This document shows positions 11,046-23,140 of a DNA stretch of 64,000 nt, piece by piece. This stretch comes from Stachybotrys elegans. Taxonomy: Eukaryota; Ascomycota; Sordariomycetes; Hypocreales; Stachybotryaceae. The notes under the pieces were generated by a model. It searched no databases and was not told the origin of the DNA. It saw only the letters and a list, made by a program, of their open reading frames with translations. The stretch lies in the NCBI GenBank assembly GCA_020746835.1, contig JAGPNK010000011.1, positions 186,001-250,000 of the forward strand. Direction: 5' to 3'. Positions within the stretch are counted from its first letter, which is position 1. Every line of letters begins with the position of its first letter. Position numbers and translations under genes: made by a program.

Positions 11046-12284
11046 CTAGTAGGTATAGCAGAGTAGCTCGCTGTTAGTGTCCATGACGGCCGAGACAGCG
11101 AGGTCCTCGGCGCCAGTAAGGCCCATGAAAGGCATCATATCGGTGAGGGCGGCGCGGGGGTTGGGTATCTCGTCCTGCGTCGAGTTACCATCGGCTGTTC
11201 CGTTGCCGCTGCCGGGCGTCTCCAGGCGCTCCCGGATGCCAGCGTAGTCCTTGAGGCGGACCTCAAGGTTCTGCTGCTGCCAGAGGGTCCACAGGCGGTC
11301 GACCTGGCAGTGGTGCATAAAGAAAATGGGATCTGTTTCACCGAGTCAGTTATGAGTAAATACCCTTTCGAGTCGAGTACAAGAAAACCGTGAAAAAAGA
11401 ATAGTTCAAACCTACCATTAGGCGAGGACGAGGGGCCCAGGTCGCCCATCTGGCCACCGACAGCGCTGTGAATGGAGCCGTGGGGAATATTCTCCAACCT
11501 GAATTCGAAGGACTCGAAATCGGGAAGCTTGTTCATGTCGGCAATGACCTCAGGGGTATAGCCGGAAGCGCGCATGGTACCGGGGCGGTTCTCGCCGTCG
11601 AAAAAGTCACGCGACAAGCAGTGCTCGGCGGCCACAAGGTTGCTGTAAGCCGGGCGGATGTCCTTGAAGGGTCCGTCGACCAGACACTTCCACTCCCGTC
11701 CGTCATTGGTCTTCTCGGTCTCGTCGCCGCCGTTGCCACCAACGCCATTAACAGGGTCCCAGAAGTCTGAACCAGCTACGTCCTTGGTGTCAAGAGTCCA
11801 GTCCCAGTATCTTTTTCCCGTGTTAGCTGGGCGTGCATACGAATTTAAACGTGCGACGGGAAAGGGGATTCTTACACCATGGGGCCAGTGTAGCCACAAG
11901 CCTGGAGCTGCTTGTGGTAGAGATGTGTGAAGTATCTGTGCCACGGTAGGAACTGCGCAACGTAGTGAACTGTGCAAGCGAAGTCAGCTGGGGAAGCTCT
12001 TCATTAAAGGCCTCTTTGGGCCACAGGATGCGTTACGTACTGTCGCGGCTGAGGTGTGTGTGCACATAGGTGAAGTCATCGTACAGGGACGTCTTTAAGC
12101 CGATGCTCGAAGGCTTCGTAGTAAGGCACATAACGGCGTCGGTATATTGTTTGCGGAGGGTTGCATCCAGAGTACGGAACTCCACGCGCTTAACCGGGTT
12201 GGCGCATACAGTAGATTCCGCACGAGGCAGGGCAGCCGCGGCAGCGAGGCCGGCGAACAATGGAAGAAGCTGAGCGAAATGCAT
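11046..12284 (-). CDS. Small secreted tyrosinase
   Basis: Exons 12284-12041, 11969-11876, 11810-11416 and 11332-11046 give 339 aa. The start Met at 12284 opens a signal peptide (MHFAQLLPLFAGLAAAAALP). CuA histidines lie in YVHTHLSRDIHYVAQFLPWHRYF, restored by the first splice; CuB histidines are in NIPHGSIHSAVGG and FFMHHCQVDRLW. The length fits the short tyrosinases of fungal secondary metabolism (UstQ type), which lack the C-terminal capping domain of long fungal tyrosinases. It should act on phenols in the secretory pathway or outside the cell, hydroxylating monophenols and/or oxidising catechols. It is transcribed in the same direction as the aldo-keto reductase. Confidence 0.9.
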
Positions 12285-14495
12285 GGTAGCCAAAGGGTAG
12301 GTTGGTAACGTTGATATAAAAGAAGGTGGTCAGGAGCTTCGTATGTACTATATCTCGATAATGACGGCGTGACACTTGAGTCGGAAGAGTGAGTGTATGC
12401 GTCGGGAAACACAAGTGAACGAAGGCTATACCCATCAAAAGTACCGATGGCGGAATACAGTCTCTTAAATATCTGTGACTTTCTTGAATACCATCCTAAG
12501 TTCCATGCCCTTTGGTGGTCCACCCAGCTAGGACACAGCACGGGGTCCACTGTCTTCTTCGTCTTCTTAGTCGATCCCTACAAGCCAGCTGGGTCGGGAG
12601 TCTCAAAGACCCACCGTGGAACTTCGTATTCCCAAATATGGCCGCAGGCTATCACGGCATCTGAGCAAACTGCCGAAGGCTGAGAGACTCTATTCGCAAG
12701 AGTCATCGTTCGCAGATGAGGGTAAACTGCCTTCATAATTGGATAATACGAGCGGCATAAGCCGGTAACTGCAATCCAGCCTCGCCATCGTCGGTCTGAC
12801 AATCTACGCCGGACGCCTCAATCGCACGGAAAGCTTCGTTCCATTGCGCAATGCTTTATTCCCTTTCTGTTTTTTAAACTGCCAAGAGAGCCCTCCTCAG
12901 GTCACGATATCCACATTCGTATTCCCAAATTGCAGGCCACTCTGTGCTCTAAAATAAGGCCATGATAGCCCCTGTATAATGCCTAAAGAGTTTCAATGGA
13001 GATTCACATTACTCGCACCCACCCCACACAAATCCAGCTTCGTATATGTTGAACTGTAGGATGCCTTTGATTGGGTGCATTATGCTTAATTGACTGTCTA
13101 GGCTTGTGCCCGCCCCTTCCTTTTGGGATTTGGGCGTAGACAGTGACCTATTTAAGTTCAGACTAGTCACATGATATGCATTTATCTATTCCGCACTTCC
13201 TTTTGGCACTCTGCCATTCATATTCGCTTCCAGGCCTCATTAGGCCTAATGTAGCTTCCTGCGTTGAACTGCTAGGAGGTTCAAAAAACCCCGTGTCGAA
13301 GTTCCGGTCCACTACCGACTATTCTAACAAGTTTGTGGACCTTGTTATGACCTACACCTTGCAACACTGGTGAGATGTCGGCAAGATGGTTGTATTTAGC
13401 CAGAAGAAACCATCGACTTAGCAAAGAAAATGTCAACCTTGATCGGAAGCACCCAAAGCAATTTGGCAAATATTAATAATCCTCTTTACTATGTTGATCA
13501 ATAATGTCTAGCGGGTCGCAATATTTCCACTGCTCACTACATCATTCTTGTCGATGGGTTAATTGGGCTTTGTGGGCGGCCGAAAAAAAACTGCCATGAG
13601 GGAAACGTATGAGACGCATCCTTGCTTTTCTAAACTTAATCTTCTTTCCATTTTCACAAATGGATGTGGCATCTAAGGAACAAGAATAGCCATCGGTCGT
13701 GTACAATCTTGGCTTTCCAGACAGGAATCAAAGAGCCCTGAAGGTGGTCATTTGGCGTGGCTAGTATGAACAGCAGCAGTTGAAGCAGGCGTCAGCACCT
13801 TGCTGATTAATGGCATCGCAATGCTGATGCCACTCCCACGAACCAGTTGCCTATGGTAGCCGAGTTCAAAATAAGCACGGCAACGCTGTCATTGCCCCTA
13901 TCCGATATCCTACTCGTCTGAATTTACGCGACACATGGGAGGTTGTGTGGTTTGGCATGGACTACCCTTGAGCTGGAGAGGTGGACATGCCTTGGTGAAA
14001 GTTTTTATCCATTCGGGAACAGAGAAATCAACACATACTAGTTGCCAAACCTGGAAAGACTTACAGGTGATTGGGTACTTCAGTCAACCCAATCAAAGCA
14101 TGGGCACCGTCTGGCCCCTGCTAATTGAGAGGGCGCAGTCATATGGGCGGATACATCGTTTACCTAACTAGGCAGTAGACTGTGGCGCAATAGTAAAATG
14201 TTAGGTTTTAGCATAAGCACAGCCAATGGTCAACTACCTCCATAGTGGTCGAGGCCCTCGTATTCCCAGGATATAGCTCCGTGCAGTTGTGCTAATTTGA
14301 CTCACAAAGAGTGAATAGGGGCTGATGCCTGGAAGGATGTGTATTTAACAGCATTGTTATGGCTCCGTCTAACAAATAATGTCAGTTAACCTTCATTGAA
14401 TAAACCTCGGTCCTGTGGGCAAAGGCAACCATCATCATTTGCATAGACTATTGCTTTTCACTGTATACTCTGTCATAGGTGAGACATTTTGCACC
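12285..14495. other. 2.2 kb intergenic region without a recognisable gene
   Basis: The region holds the tyrosinase promoter, then only short unrelated open frames, none with a domain, signal peptide or consistent splice pattern. A short phrase TTCGTATTCCCAAAT occurs twice, near 12625 and 12917. I found no tRNA or terminal inverted repeats. Confidence 0.4.
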
Positions 14496-16214
14496 ATGGC
14501 AGCGAAAGTGGTCATAGCCGCACTGCTCCATACAGTGGTTGGGTACACATGGCCCGATTCTCGAACGGATTACTTGGAGACAATCCTGTATCAGCAAACA
14601 GGCTACAGACAAGAGGAGATGGCCTTTGCAGTGGTTCCGTGCTCGAGAAACATCTTTGTCGACAGGGAAAAGCGCATCATCTCGGCCGAGTGGTTCCGCA
14701 CAGCGTACCATGACATGGCAACAGCGGACGTTGAGGCCGGGACAGGCGGCATTGACGGAAGCATCGGATTCGAGACAGACCGAGCCGAGAACGTGGGAAC
14801 AGCATTCAACGGATCCACGGGATTCTTCGTTACCCTACAGAGCGCAAGGGGTTCAATGGCTGACCTCATTGCCCTGGGCGCGCAAATGTCGCTGGCAAGT
14901 TGCTCGGACGGCAACATGCAAATCCCATACCGGGCAGGAAGAATAGACGCCACAGAAGCTGGTCCGCCCGGCGTGCCAGAGCCACAGCAAGACCTAGATA
15001 GCCACACGGCGTCCTTCAAGAAACAGGGCTTTAACGTGACGGAAATGATTGGCCTGGTTGCATGCGGCCACTCCATCGGTGGTGTCCACGGCGTTGACTT
15101 TCCCGATATCGTGGACCATGACTTGGAAGGCGACGAGCGCCAAGACTTTGACCAAACGGTGGCTCACTTTGACAACGTGGTAGCCAAAGACTTTGTCGGC
15201 AACATATCTCAGAATCCACTGGCCTTTGGGCACAACCACACAACACGGTCTGATGCGCGCATCTTTAACGCTGATGGCGGCGACCTCATCCACAGAATGG
15301 CAGAGTCGAATGACTTCTTCATCGACACATGCAAGGATCTTGTGGAGCGTATGCTCAACACAGTGCCGCGGGGAGTGGAGCTGACGGCACCGATTGAGCC
15401 TGTGGTGGTGAAGCCGGACCATCTGTGGATTACCATAAACGACGATAACACCAAGACACTTGGTGGCGAGATTCGCGTACGTCATCTCTACATTCACATG
15501 TGCCTACAATCGCATATGCATATATTTATATGTACTAATTGAGGGCAGATTCTTGAAGATGGCTCGACATCGCCATCGGCTCGCAGAGTTTTGATTCTCG
15601 TCAGAGGACAGGGAGGCGGCTTGACAGGACACAACGTCTTTGCACGCACCAGGGACGGTTTAGAAGGTGGGGGACTCTACCCCAACATGCCGACGTTTAC
15701 CTTTTACGAGTTCGAGACGACCGTGCCAGCGGCATTTGCCATCTCATTCTTTGCAGTCGACATTATTGGCCCCAACGGGTTCCGCAAGCGGTTCGATAAT
15801 AACGGCGCAGGACTGCCCTGGGTGGATGCCGTGATCCCACAGATCCACGACACTTCGTGCAGGAATCTCGAGTCTGAGGTTATCGAGATTGATGAGAACA
15901 ACTTCTTCATCATAATCACGCACACGCTGCGTCTGGTAGCTGCCATGCGCGATGCCGGCTTTGAGAAGCTGGTTCTCTCCGTTCCCAGGCCGGTAGAAAT
16001 GCCTGACACGCTTGCGGTGCGTTTCGAGCAAGAAGAAGTTGTCATGGACAAGGTGGATGGTTTCGAGGGTTCGGGATATGCTCGTTACGAAGCAAACTAC
16101 TCGTTCAAATTGAACGTGTTGGGGCCCATGCTGCATTACGATCTGATTGCTGTTGGTCCCAATGGCAACACTACGAATGCATTCAATCCTTGGAAAGATT
16201 TGCGGGTTTGCTAG
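14496..16214 (+). CDS. Secreted class II-like haem peroxidase with C-terminal extension
   Basis: Exons 14496-15476 and 15549-16214 give 548 aa. I chose Met 14496 (context CACCATGG) over the in-frame Met 14415 because it directly opens a signal peptide (MAAKVVIAALLHTVVG). The distal haem motif AEWFRTAYHDMAT holds Arg and His; the proximal motif LVACGHSIGGVHGVDFP holds the ligand His. Fungal class II peroxidases are usually about 340-370 aa. Here about 200 extra residues follow, mostly after the intron, with no domain I recognise. Likely role: peroxide-driven one-electron oxidation of phenols or dyes outside the cell. With two tyrosinases nearby, a shared phenol-oxidising role is possible. Confidence 0.85.
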
Positions 16215-16707
16215 TATAAGAGACACGATGGATGTCAAGAATATGAAACACTGTTTGTAATCACACGAAGGTCCTACCTTCTACACTTTCTGTGAAACGT
16301 GCTAGAAGAAAGGCCCATGCTGATTTGAAACAAGAGTCTGTGGCGAGTTTATGACGGTTTCTACAACGCAAATGTAGGCCTTGATACTACGTCCACTGTC
16401 TATTGGCTGCCAAGCGTATGCCGACCAGACACTTAGTCTTGACTAAACGTCCTTACATTACAAATATTCCGACGTATTGCGCATTCGTTAGACATCCCAT
16501 ATACTCTTCGCCTAGCTTAGGGGTTCTTTGCGGCCTCATCTCGATGAGGAGTCATAAAGCAAGTGCCTCGAAGGCAATATTCTTTAATAGTATAGAAAGG
16601 CTCATGTTTTTATGGAGAGCACGGATCTTGCTTCAGGACTGGCCTTCACAAACTAGACATGCCATTCTATTCTGAAATACTATTTTAAATAAATATATCA
16701 ACTCAGT
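16215..16707. other. Intergenic, convergent 3' ends
   Basis: AT-rich sequence between the peroxidase (+) and the SDR (-). No gene or repeat seen. Confidence 0.5.
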
Positions 16708-17669
16708 CTACCCTCTTAATATTTTCTCCAGCTCCTTAAGGCCTTGGTTTTGGCTTAGAGCATAATCCTAAAGATATTAGTGCTGGTCTACTGTAACACA
16801 TCCATAATCCACTTACCGCAATCCATTTAGGTGCCCACTGGCCAATATATCTAAGCATGGAAGCATACGGCCCCCTACTGACCAAACCTCCCTTCTCACC
16901 GATAATGTCATCCATCACCAGCTTGGCGAACTCGTCGGTGGAGATACTGTCTTTGGGCTGGGCCTCACCTTTTGCCCAGCCGCCGATGATATCCTTGATT
17001 GACGCGTAACGCGAGGTTGAGGGAAGGTCAAAGCTTGTCATGTTATTGGTGTGCAATTTGGAGTTGATCACGCCCGGCAAGATGGTTATGACGCTGACAC
17101 CAAACGGGGCAAGCTCCAGTCGAAGCGTCTCGGAAAGAATATTCAACCCGGCCTTGGACGCAGCATACGCGGCTGTGCCAGTAAGCAACGTGTCAGCTAG
17201 ATTTACACCAAGCAGGAGGAGCGTACCTACAGACCCACGGTGAATTGACGACAGAAGCCGAGGAACTTATGTTGACAATGCGGCCGCGTTTAGCAATCAG
17301 GAGATTGGAAAATGCCTGGATGGTTCGAACGGGACCCCAAAGATTGGTGTCCATCAGCCGATGGGCTACGGCAATGTCCATGTCGAGGACAGGCTGGACG
17401 TATTCGATTCCAGCATTGTTGACCAGCACATCGAGCCCATGGCCGGAATCGGTTACAGCGGCGGCAGCGGCAGCAACAGAGGCTGGGTCAGCAACATCGA
17501 GAGACAGGACTGTGACATTGGAGAGGTTCCGGAGGGCGTTGGGGATCTTGGCGGTATTCCGGGCAGTGGCGAAGACATGGTGTCCGCGCTGCGCCAAGAT
17601 GATGGCGATGGAGGCGCCAATGCCATCTGCGGAGCATCCCGTGACTAGAATCGACTTGGACGAAGACAT
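16708..17669 (-). CDS. Short-chain dehydrogenase, AYR1-like (1-acyl-DHAP reductase family)
   Basis: Exons 17669-17231, 17172-16817 and 16767-16708 give 284 aa. The NADPH motif is TGCSADGIGASIA, followed by NNAG. The first splice restores the catalytic SAYAASKAG. A second intron (16768-16816, GTAAGT, CTAAT branch point, TTTAG) gives the terminus ADYALSQNQ; without it the frame continues to 16736 with a different tail. AYR1-type enzymes reduce acyl-dihydroxyacetone phosphate or other lipid ketones, and clustered paralogues often act on secondary metabolites. The substrate here is unknown. Confidence 0.85.
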
Positions 17670-18761
17670 CCGGGCTGGAATCCTGCTGGTCTGAGGCAAA
17701 GCCAATAGACGGTATTTTTTTAGGTAGAAGTAGGGGCGGGAAGAATGGCGATCGCTTGTGGTGAGATGGCCGCTAGTTATAAGGTTAGCGTTTATGTTGG
17801 TTCCATACATTCCAACAAAGGCAGGTGCTTTGAGACCAACAAATTGGGGCGTAGAGTTACCTGTTATAGAACCAACAAATGTACTTGCTAGCAAGGACCG
17901 AGGTAATTACCCCTGGCACCTTAAGGACATTTAGTCTGAAGAACACAATGTCCTATCTTTTTTTCTCCTGGTAGTCCTCTAAATCCTGATATCAGAACTT
18001 AATGGTTTTCTTCCCACCAAATGTATTCGTGTAAAGATATTCGTGTAAAGAGATGTTGCTTCCCGCCCTCCAACCTCAATGGCTAAGAGAGTGAAAGATG
18101 CTGGGGGTTTAGGGTCTGAACAGGCTCAACTTTACGTCCAAAGCCAAAGCTGTTGTCAATGGGGGCTGAATTACGCAGCCCAGGCTGGGAGTCTTATCCC
18201 AAATCTACATCAGCCACTGCCGCTACCGATGCCGAGCGGTAGCACGCCCCTTCAATGTAGCCTGTGCTGACAATTGCACGGACGAGTGGTCCAAGGCCTG
18301 GTTGGATACCATTCAAGGCGCGGTTTTGGGCTCAGGACACAATCGCTGGCGGATCAATGATACTGTAAACCGGAATCGCAGTATGCCAGTTGTGTAGCCA
18401 ACGCTACTTGGATCGAAGTCTGTAAGCATTCGAACCTGACAGAGCTTGCAGCCTGCAAGGTGAACAAGATTCTTGTGGAGGTCCAACGATGGTATAGTAG
18501 TCGCTACAGCGTCGAACACATTGATCGTGGGGCTGGCACAACTAAAAGCTGTGCTTGGGGAGATAATGGAGCTCTGGTTGTGGACGCTCAACGACTCGGC
18601 AGTAATCGCATATTGGGACACGCCTGGTGTCAGTGAGATTCTCTAGAACATACTATGATAGATGTTATCTGGGTATATATTGAATCGAAGACTGCACTTC
18701 CATGGACTATTTAGCACAGATTGTCCGTACCTGTTGACTGGCCTGCGTATGCATGTTCTCC
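17670..18761. other. 1.1 kb intergenic region with a 14-bp tandem duplication
   Basis: The SDR promoter and the 3' flank of the next regulator. TATTCGTGTAAAGA is present twice in direct succession at 18024-18037 and 18038-18051. No convincing gene. Confidence 0.5.
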
Positions 18762-20363
18762 TCACGCTAGGGACAGTGAGCCCGACCCAAACACCGCACG
18801 AATGACCCCAAGATAATCGACCACGACATCCTCGTCTGCATAAAGATCCTGCTGAACCCATATGGAGTGAATTATGTCTTTCAGCCCCTGCATGCTTCTC
18901 CCACGATTGCTCTTCTCGGTCCTCTCTATCAGACCTTCAATGGCTGATCGCTTCTCGTCTGTCCGTGCTTCGCAGGCCAAGACGAAAAGGGGAAAGAAAT
19001 GTCTGCATTCGTAAAATCCCGCAATTCTAGCATACCCTTCCTCAATCTCTGAGCTGAGGTCCGCAGGTGCTTCCCATGCGCTCTGCGAGGCACGTGTCAG
19101 ATACAGTCGAGTCGCTAAATGCCATATCTTGGCGCCGTACGCAATCTCAGCGTTCCTCTCAGATGGGTTCAAGATGGAAAGATGCCCTGCCTCCTGTTCG
19201 AGGGTGCTCAGCTTGAACGTTGTAAGTTGGATGTCCAAGTTTTCTGACGGGCTATTTAGGCTGGATGCATTGCAAAGCAGGTTTAGAATAGCTTGAGTTG
19301 GGTTCGGAGATGGCATCGTCTATGAGGTCAGCAGTTGCCTTTTGTCAGGTTTGGCTGCCTACAATCTGGATATTCGACAACGGTGAGGTGTAAGTCTGTA
19401 GATGATGATTTTGTCCCGCTGGTACTTTTCGAAACCGTTGTAGAGGAAATTGAGATATCATGTAATGGTAATTAACCCAATCAAGTAGAATTTCAACATC
19501 GGATTCATCCAAGTGGTTTGCGAGGAAGGCAGCCGTTGCCATAGCACCTCTGACATACCATAACCAATCAGCAGAGCTGTTCAAAGGATGAAGAATCTAT
19601 CGGATGTTAGCACTAAACGACACAGTTGATTCAGCATACCTCGAATGAAGCCAAAAGCATCGAAGCAGCCACATGCCGCGCAGCTTGAGTCCAGTGGATG
19701 GCTGAGCCGTCTGTCGTAACGGAGAGAAGATTTAGTGCCCGTATCTTGGTCTGGATTGCTTGCTGGCTGAGCCCTTGCCGATGTAGGGATGAGAATGCCA
19801 GTGTCGCAGCCAAGAGTCCCTGGCCTGCGGCGTCGCCACTCGACGTTTTCATCAACCGTTCAAGCACATCTCTGACGGCAAGCCTTGTTGCTGTAAATGT
19901 CACCAAACTGAGATACGCTGCATCGTGGACTGAGAACAATTAGTCCCGTACATGGCGCCTATGGCAGACTGACAATGACGCAAAAGATTTGAGGCCGATT
20001 CATCGGGCAGGAAAGTTATTGCTGAATCGCCAGCCGAGTCCTGTGCAGCTGGCAAGCTGTTGTCGCCATTGACATGCATAGCCACGTCCGTCCAGGTAGT
20101 GTTCAGGAACACGTGGGATGGCACCAGGAACGGCTTCTCCGATACGAGTTCGAGTACCATTGCCCTCTTCTTGTCATGGTTCTTTGGCCAGGACAACCGG
20201 ACCTCGTAGCCTTGACACTCGCGTTGAGATAAACGGCATTTTCCGCAATTGGGGACCGCACCGTCGCATTGGACCTTTCGGGCTGGTACTGTCAACAAGG
20301 TTCTGGTCGATGTCGGCATTTAGACTGACCCGTGCATGTCCAGCAACTCTTGCGACGCTTCAT
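18762..20363 (-). CDS. Zn2Cys6 transcription factor
   Basis: Exons 20363-20330, 20282-19974, 19929-19640, 19596-19363 and 19319-18762 give 474 aa. The first exon is only 34 bases. Its splice completes the zinc cluster CWTCTARKVQC then C, CGKC and C, with the usual CX2CX6CX6CX2CX6C spacing at residues 7-34. The rest (LRHFHDAAYLSLVTFTATR; ASFEILHPLNSSADWLWYVRGA; acidic helical tail) resembles the fungal-specific factor domain of the Pro1/Ume6-neighbour type (DUF3468-like), though I cannot name a subfamily. It is divergent from the NmrA-like gene, which it may regulate. Confidence 0.85.
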
Positions 20364-20705
20364 TGTGATGAGGAACAGCGGGAGGGCGCCTTGATGCGGG
20401 GATGACAAGGAATCAGTGCCCACTGTCTTATTGGGTCAGCCACTGTCCCTTCGACTGCCGGGTCGCTCGGAGGTGGGATGATGTGGCTAGCCAAATTCAG
20501 GCCTTGTCAGTGAACCCCACCCAAGGCAACTTTTCCCGAGCTCGTACCCTTGCCAGCCTTATCAAAAATCCGTGGTTGCAAGACTCGGCTTTTGGAAACA
20601 TCCGAGGGGCAGCTGAACGACCAAGATGGCGAAGACTAGAGTCGGCATGAAGGGGTGCTTGGAAATCAACTGAAGTAGCCTGGGTTCATCATGGTCATCC
20701 TCAGC

Positions 20706-20713
20706 TATATAAA
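20706..20713 (+). promoter_or_regulatory. TATA box of the NmrA-like gene
   Basis: TATATAAA lies about 88 bases upstream of the ATG at 20801, in a 437-base divergent promoter shared with the Zn2Cys6 gene. Confidence 0.5.
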
Positions 20714-20800
20714 GCGCATCACCTCCGTTCAAAATTCGTAAATCATCGACACATTTAAACCACACAAGCCATCCTCACCAATCGCTCTCATCAGGCCAAA

Positions 20801-21724
20801 ATGACCACCTTCCTAGTTACTCAAGCCACAGGCCAGCAGAGCCTTGCCGTCATCTCCCACCTGCTTGCTTCCGGCGCCAAAGTCCACGCCATCGTGCGCA
20901 ACCCGGACAAGGCCCCAGAAGCACTGAAACAAGACGGCATCACCATCTTCAAAGGCGAAAGCGTCAACTTCGACCAAGTCCTGGAGGCTGCTCAGGGATG
21001 TAAGGGTGTCTTCCTCAACACCTTCCCCTGGCCAGGCCTTGAGGCTCAACAAGCAAAGACCATTGTCCAAGCATGCAAGAAAGCAGGAGTCGAGGGTGTC
21101 GTGGCAGCGACAACTTTCCTCACAGGCGACAGGACCGTATGGGATGATGACATCACCCGCCAACTTGGCTTGCTTCCTTACTTTTCGTCCAAGGCCGAGG
21201 TCGAAGACATTGTCCGCGGCGCGAACTTTACCACCTACACCATCCTCAGACCATCGATCCTTCTGAGTGACTTGATGCTGCCTGGAGTTTATGCCAACTT
21301 CCCCGGCCTGGCGGCGAGCGGCGAGCTCGATCATGCTTGCAACGACGGTGTCCGAATCGCCTTCACCGATACCTACGACATTGGAAAATACGCCGCATCG
21401 GCTCTGCTGAACCCTGATAAGTTCAGCGGGCTGGAGTTGGACATGGCAAACGAGTACCTTACCATTGAAGAGGTGCGGAAGGCTATCGAAGAGGTTACTG
21501 GCAGGAGTGTGGGAGTCCGACAGGTCAGCCCCGAAGAGGTCCAGGCAAACATAGCCACGGTATTTGGCCGAGCCTTCCATCTATATTCGAATGTCAGGGA
21601 CTTTTCCGAGGCTATCAAGAAAGGAAAGGAGGCACAGAGCAAAACTGGCATACCCTTCACCCCGTATCAAGAGACTTTGAAGAGGGACCGATCCCGCCTC
21701 TTGGAGACATTGCCGGCCCAGTAG
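20801..21724 (+). CDS. NmrA-like NAD(P)-binding protein
   Basis: A single exon of 307 aa starting MTTFLVTQATGQQS, a Rossmann nucleotide-binding motif in the variant form used by NmrA-like and HSCARG-like proteins. ANFTTYTILRPSILLSDLM and FTDTYDIGKYAASAL match the family core. The classical Tyr-X3-Lys site of active SDRs is not in its usual place, so it may be a redox sensor binding NAD(P) or an atypical reductase. Codon use is strongly C-ended, unlike the looser neighbours, which suggests high expression. Confidence 0.85.
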   Translation: MTTFLVTQATGQQSLAVISHLLASGAKVHAIVRNPDKAPEALKQDGITIFKGESVNFDQVLEAAQGCKGVFLNTFPWPGLEAQQAKTIVQACKKAGVEGVVAATTFLTGDRTVWDDDITRQLGLLPYFSSKAEVEDIVRGANFTTYTILRPSILLSDLMLPGVYANFPGLAASGELDHACNDGVRIAFTDTYDIGKYAASALLNPDKFSGLELDMANEYLTIEEVRKAIEEVTGRSVGVRQVSPEEVQANIATVFGRAFHLYSNVRDFSEAIKKGKEAQSKTGIPFTPYQETLKRDRSRLLETLPAQ

Positions 21725-22229
21725 AAGCGAGAGAAATTTTGGTGGTTGTTGGTTGGTTTTGTTTCTTGCATCTGTTAAGGAATTATTCTTCATAGCCGAG
21801 CCGACTGAGTGTGAGCGTGGTCACGGTTATGCAGAGAACGGTTGCGCTGCTATGTATAATAGCTTCAATAACTATGGAATCACATTAACCTTACTATACT
21901 TAGGCATGATTTTGGAAGGCTTTCCCTTTGTGTTCACGACTTGAAGCTATGATAACAAAGGCTGGAACGTAAAAGTCTATAATTCTGTTCGGGTAATAAG
22001 AGACTCCACGTTCTGTGACTCTCACCCTGCCGGGTTCATTGTTGTGACAGCATAGCTGCATCTAGTCGGCCCAGGGCGTGCCTGCCAATTCCGCTCACAT
22101 GGGCAGAAGAACATTCCACATTCTAGGCCGTCTGCGTCCTGAGGCATCAGCATGCGAAATATGGCGGCACTAGTAATAGCAGTCCGATGCGCCGGGAGGA
22201 TGAAGCTATGGCGTAGGTGAAAAGGCTAC

Positions 22230-23140
22230 ATCAGTACGACTGGTATTTTGTCTTATGTGGTGGAATTGAAGACCCTCCCACGGCTTCCTGAAGCAGGACT
22301 TGTGAGTTGGAAAGATAGAACATCCTACGCGCCCTGCAAGATGATGTCAGCGAATACGATCGCAAACTCTGTTCGCTTAGCAGACTTACCAGTGGGGTTG
22401 ACAGGCTCGATGGTATTGGTCTGGACAGCATTGAGAGGTGGTGAGTTGTCTACTCCAGTGATTGGACCTGCGGAGAAGCATTGGTCACAGAGGAGCTCCT
22501 ACGCAGAAATATAAGCGAAAGGTAAAGGCTTGGTAGCTACCTTGAATGACCATAGTGTGATTATGAGCGGAATGATATGTACAATATAGTCTTGACATAT
22601 GAGTCATCTGTCGCTGACGTACTTTCTCTTGGCAATAGATGTAGCCCCAGTGGTCCTTGATGGTGGTGAGATTATTCACTCTGTATAAGTCGACGCACTG
22701 GATGACTTAATCTGCGATGAAAGACGAATGCCATGTTGGATCGGACACATCATCGAGCGCAACAGTGAGACTAAACGTCGTAATAGTCTTGTAATGGCTA
22801 AGACCATCTTTTCAATGATGCCCACACCGCCGTCGGACCCCCTGCGACAACTCGCAAACAATGTATACGTCTCCTGTCTCGCTATTAATGTTGGACCGAC
22901 CTTCGGGAACAGCCATTGGGCTCTGTTGCTTTGAAGCAGGTTGTTGGGCTAGGAGGTGGCTCCTTATGGTCCCCACTTGCAGTGTTCAGGAAGCTGGAAC
23001 CGATGAGACGCTCTTTAGCATCTGGATTCGACTGGCGGTGGCACAGGCCATCAGGAGGAACAGTCTCAGAGCTCAAGCCGGCTCCTGGTTCATTTGAAGG
23101 GGATGTGGGAATAGTCATGCTCAATCCTGAATACATATTG
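22230..23140 (-). pseudogene. Possible decayed multi-exon gene of unknown type
   Basis: On the minus strand a run of plausible exons can be read: MYSGLSMTIPTSPSNEPG near 23130, then a stretch including ALDDVSDPTWHSS and LTTIKDHWGYIYCQEK followed by GTACGT, then LLCDQCFSAGPITGVDNS and a clean GTAAGT...TTGCAG intron (22340-22390 region). An in-frame TAA near 22710 breaks the middle exon. I do not recognise the family; the aromatic and Cys-rich pieces would suit a secreted protein. Whether it was ever one gene is uncertain. Confidence 0.2.
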
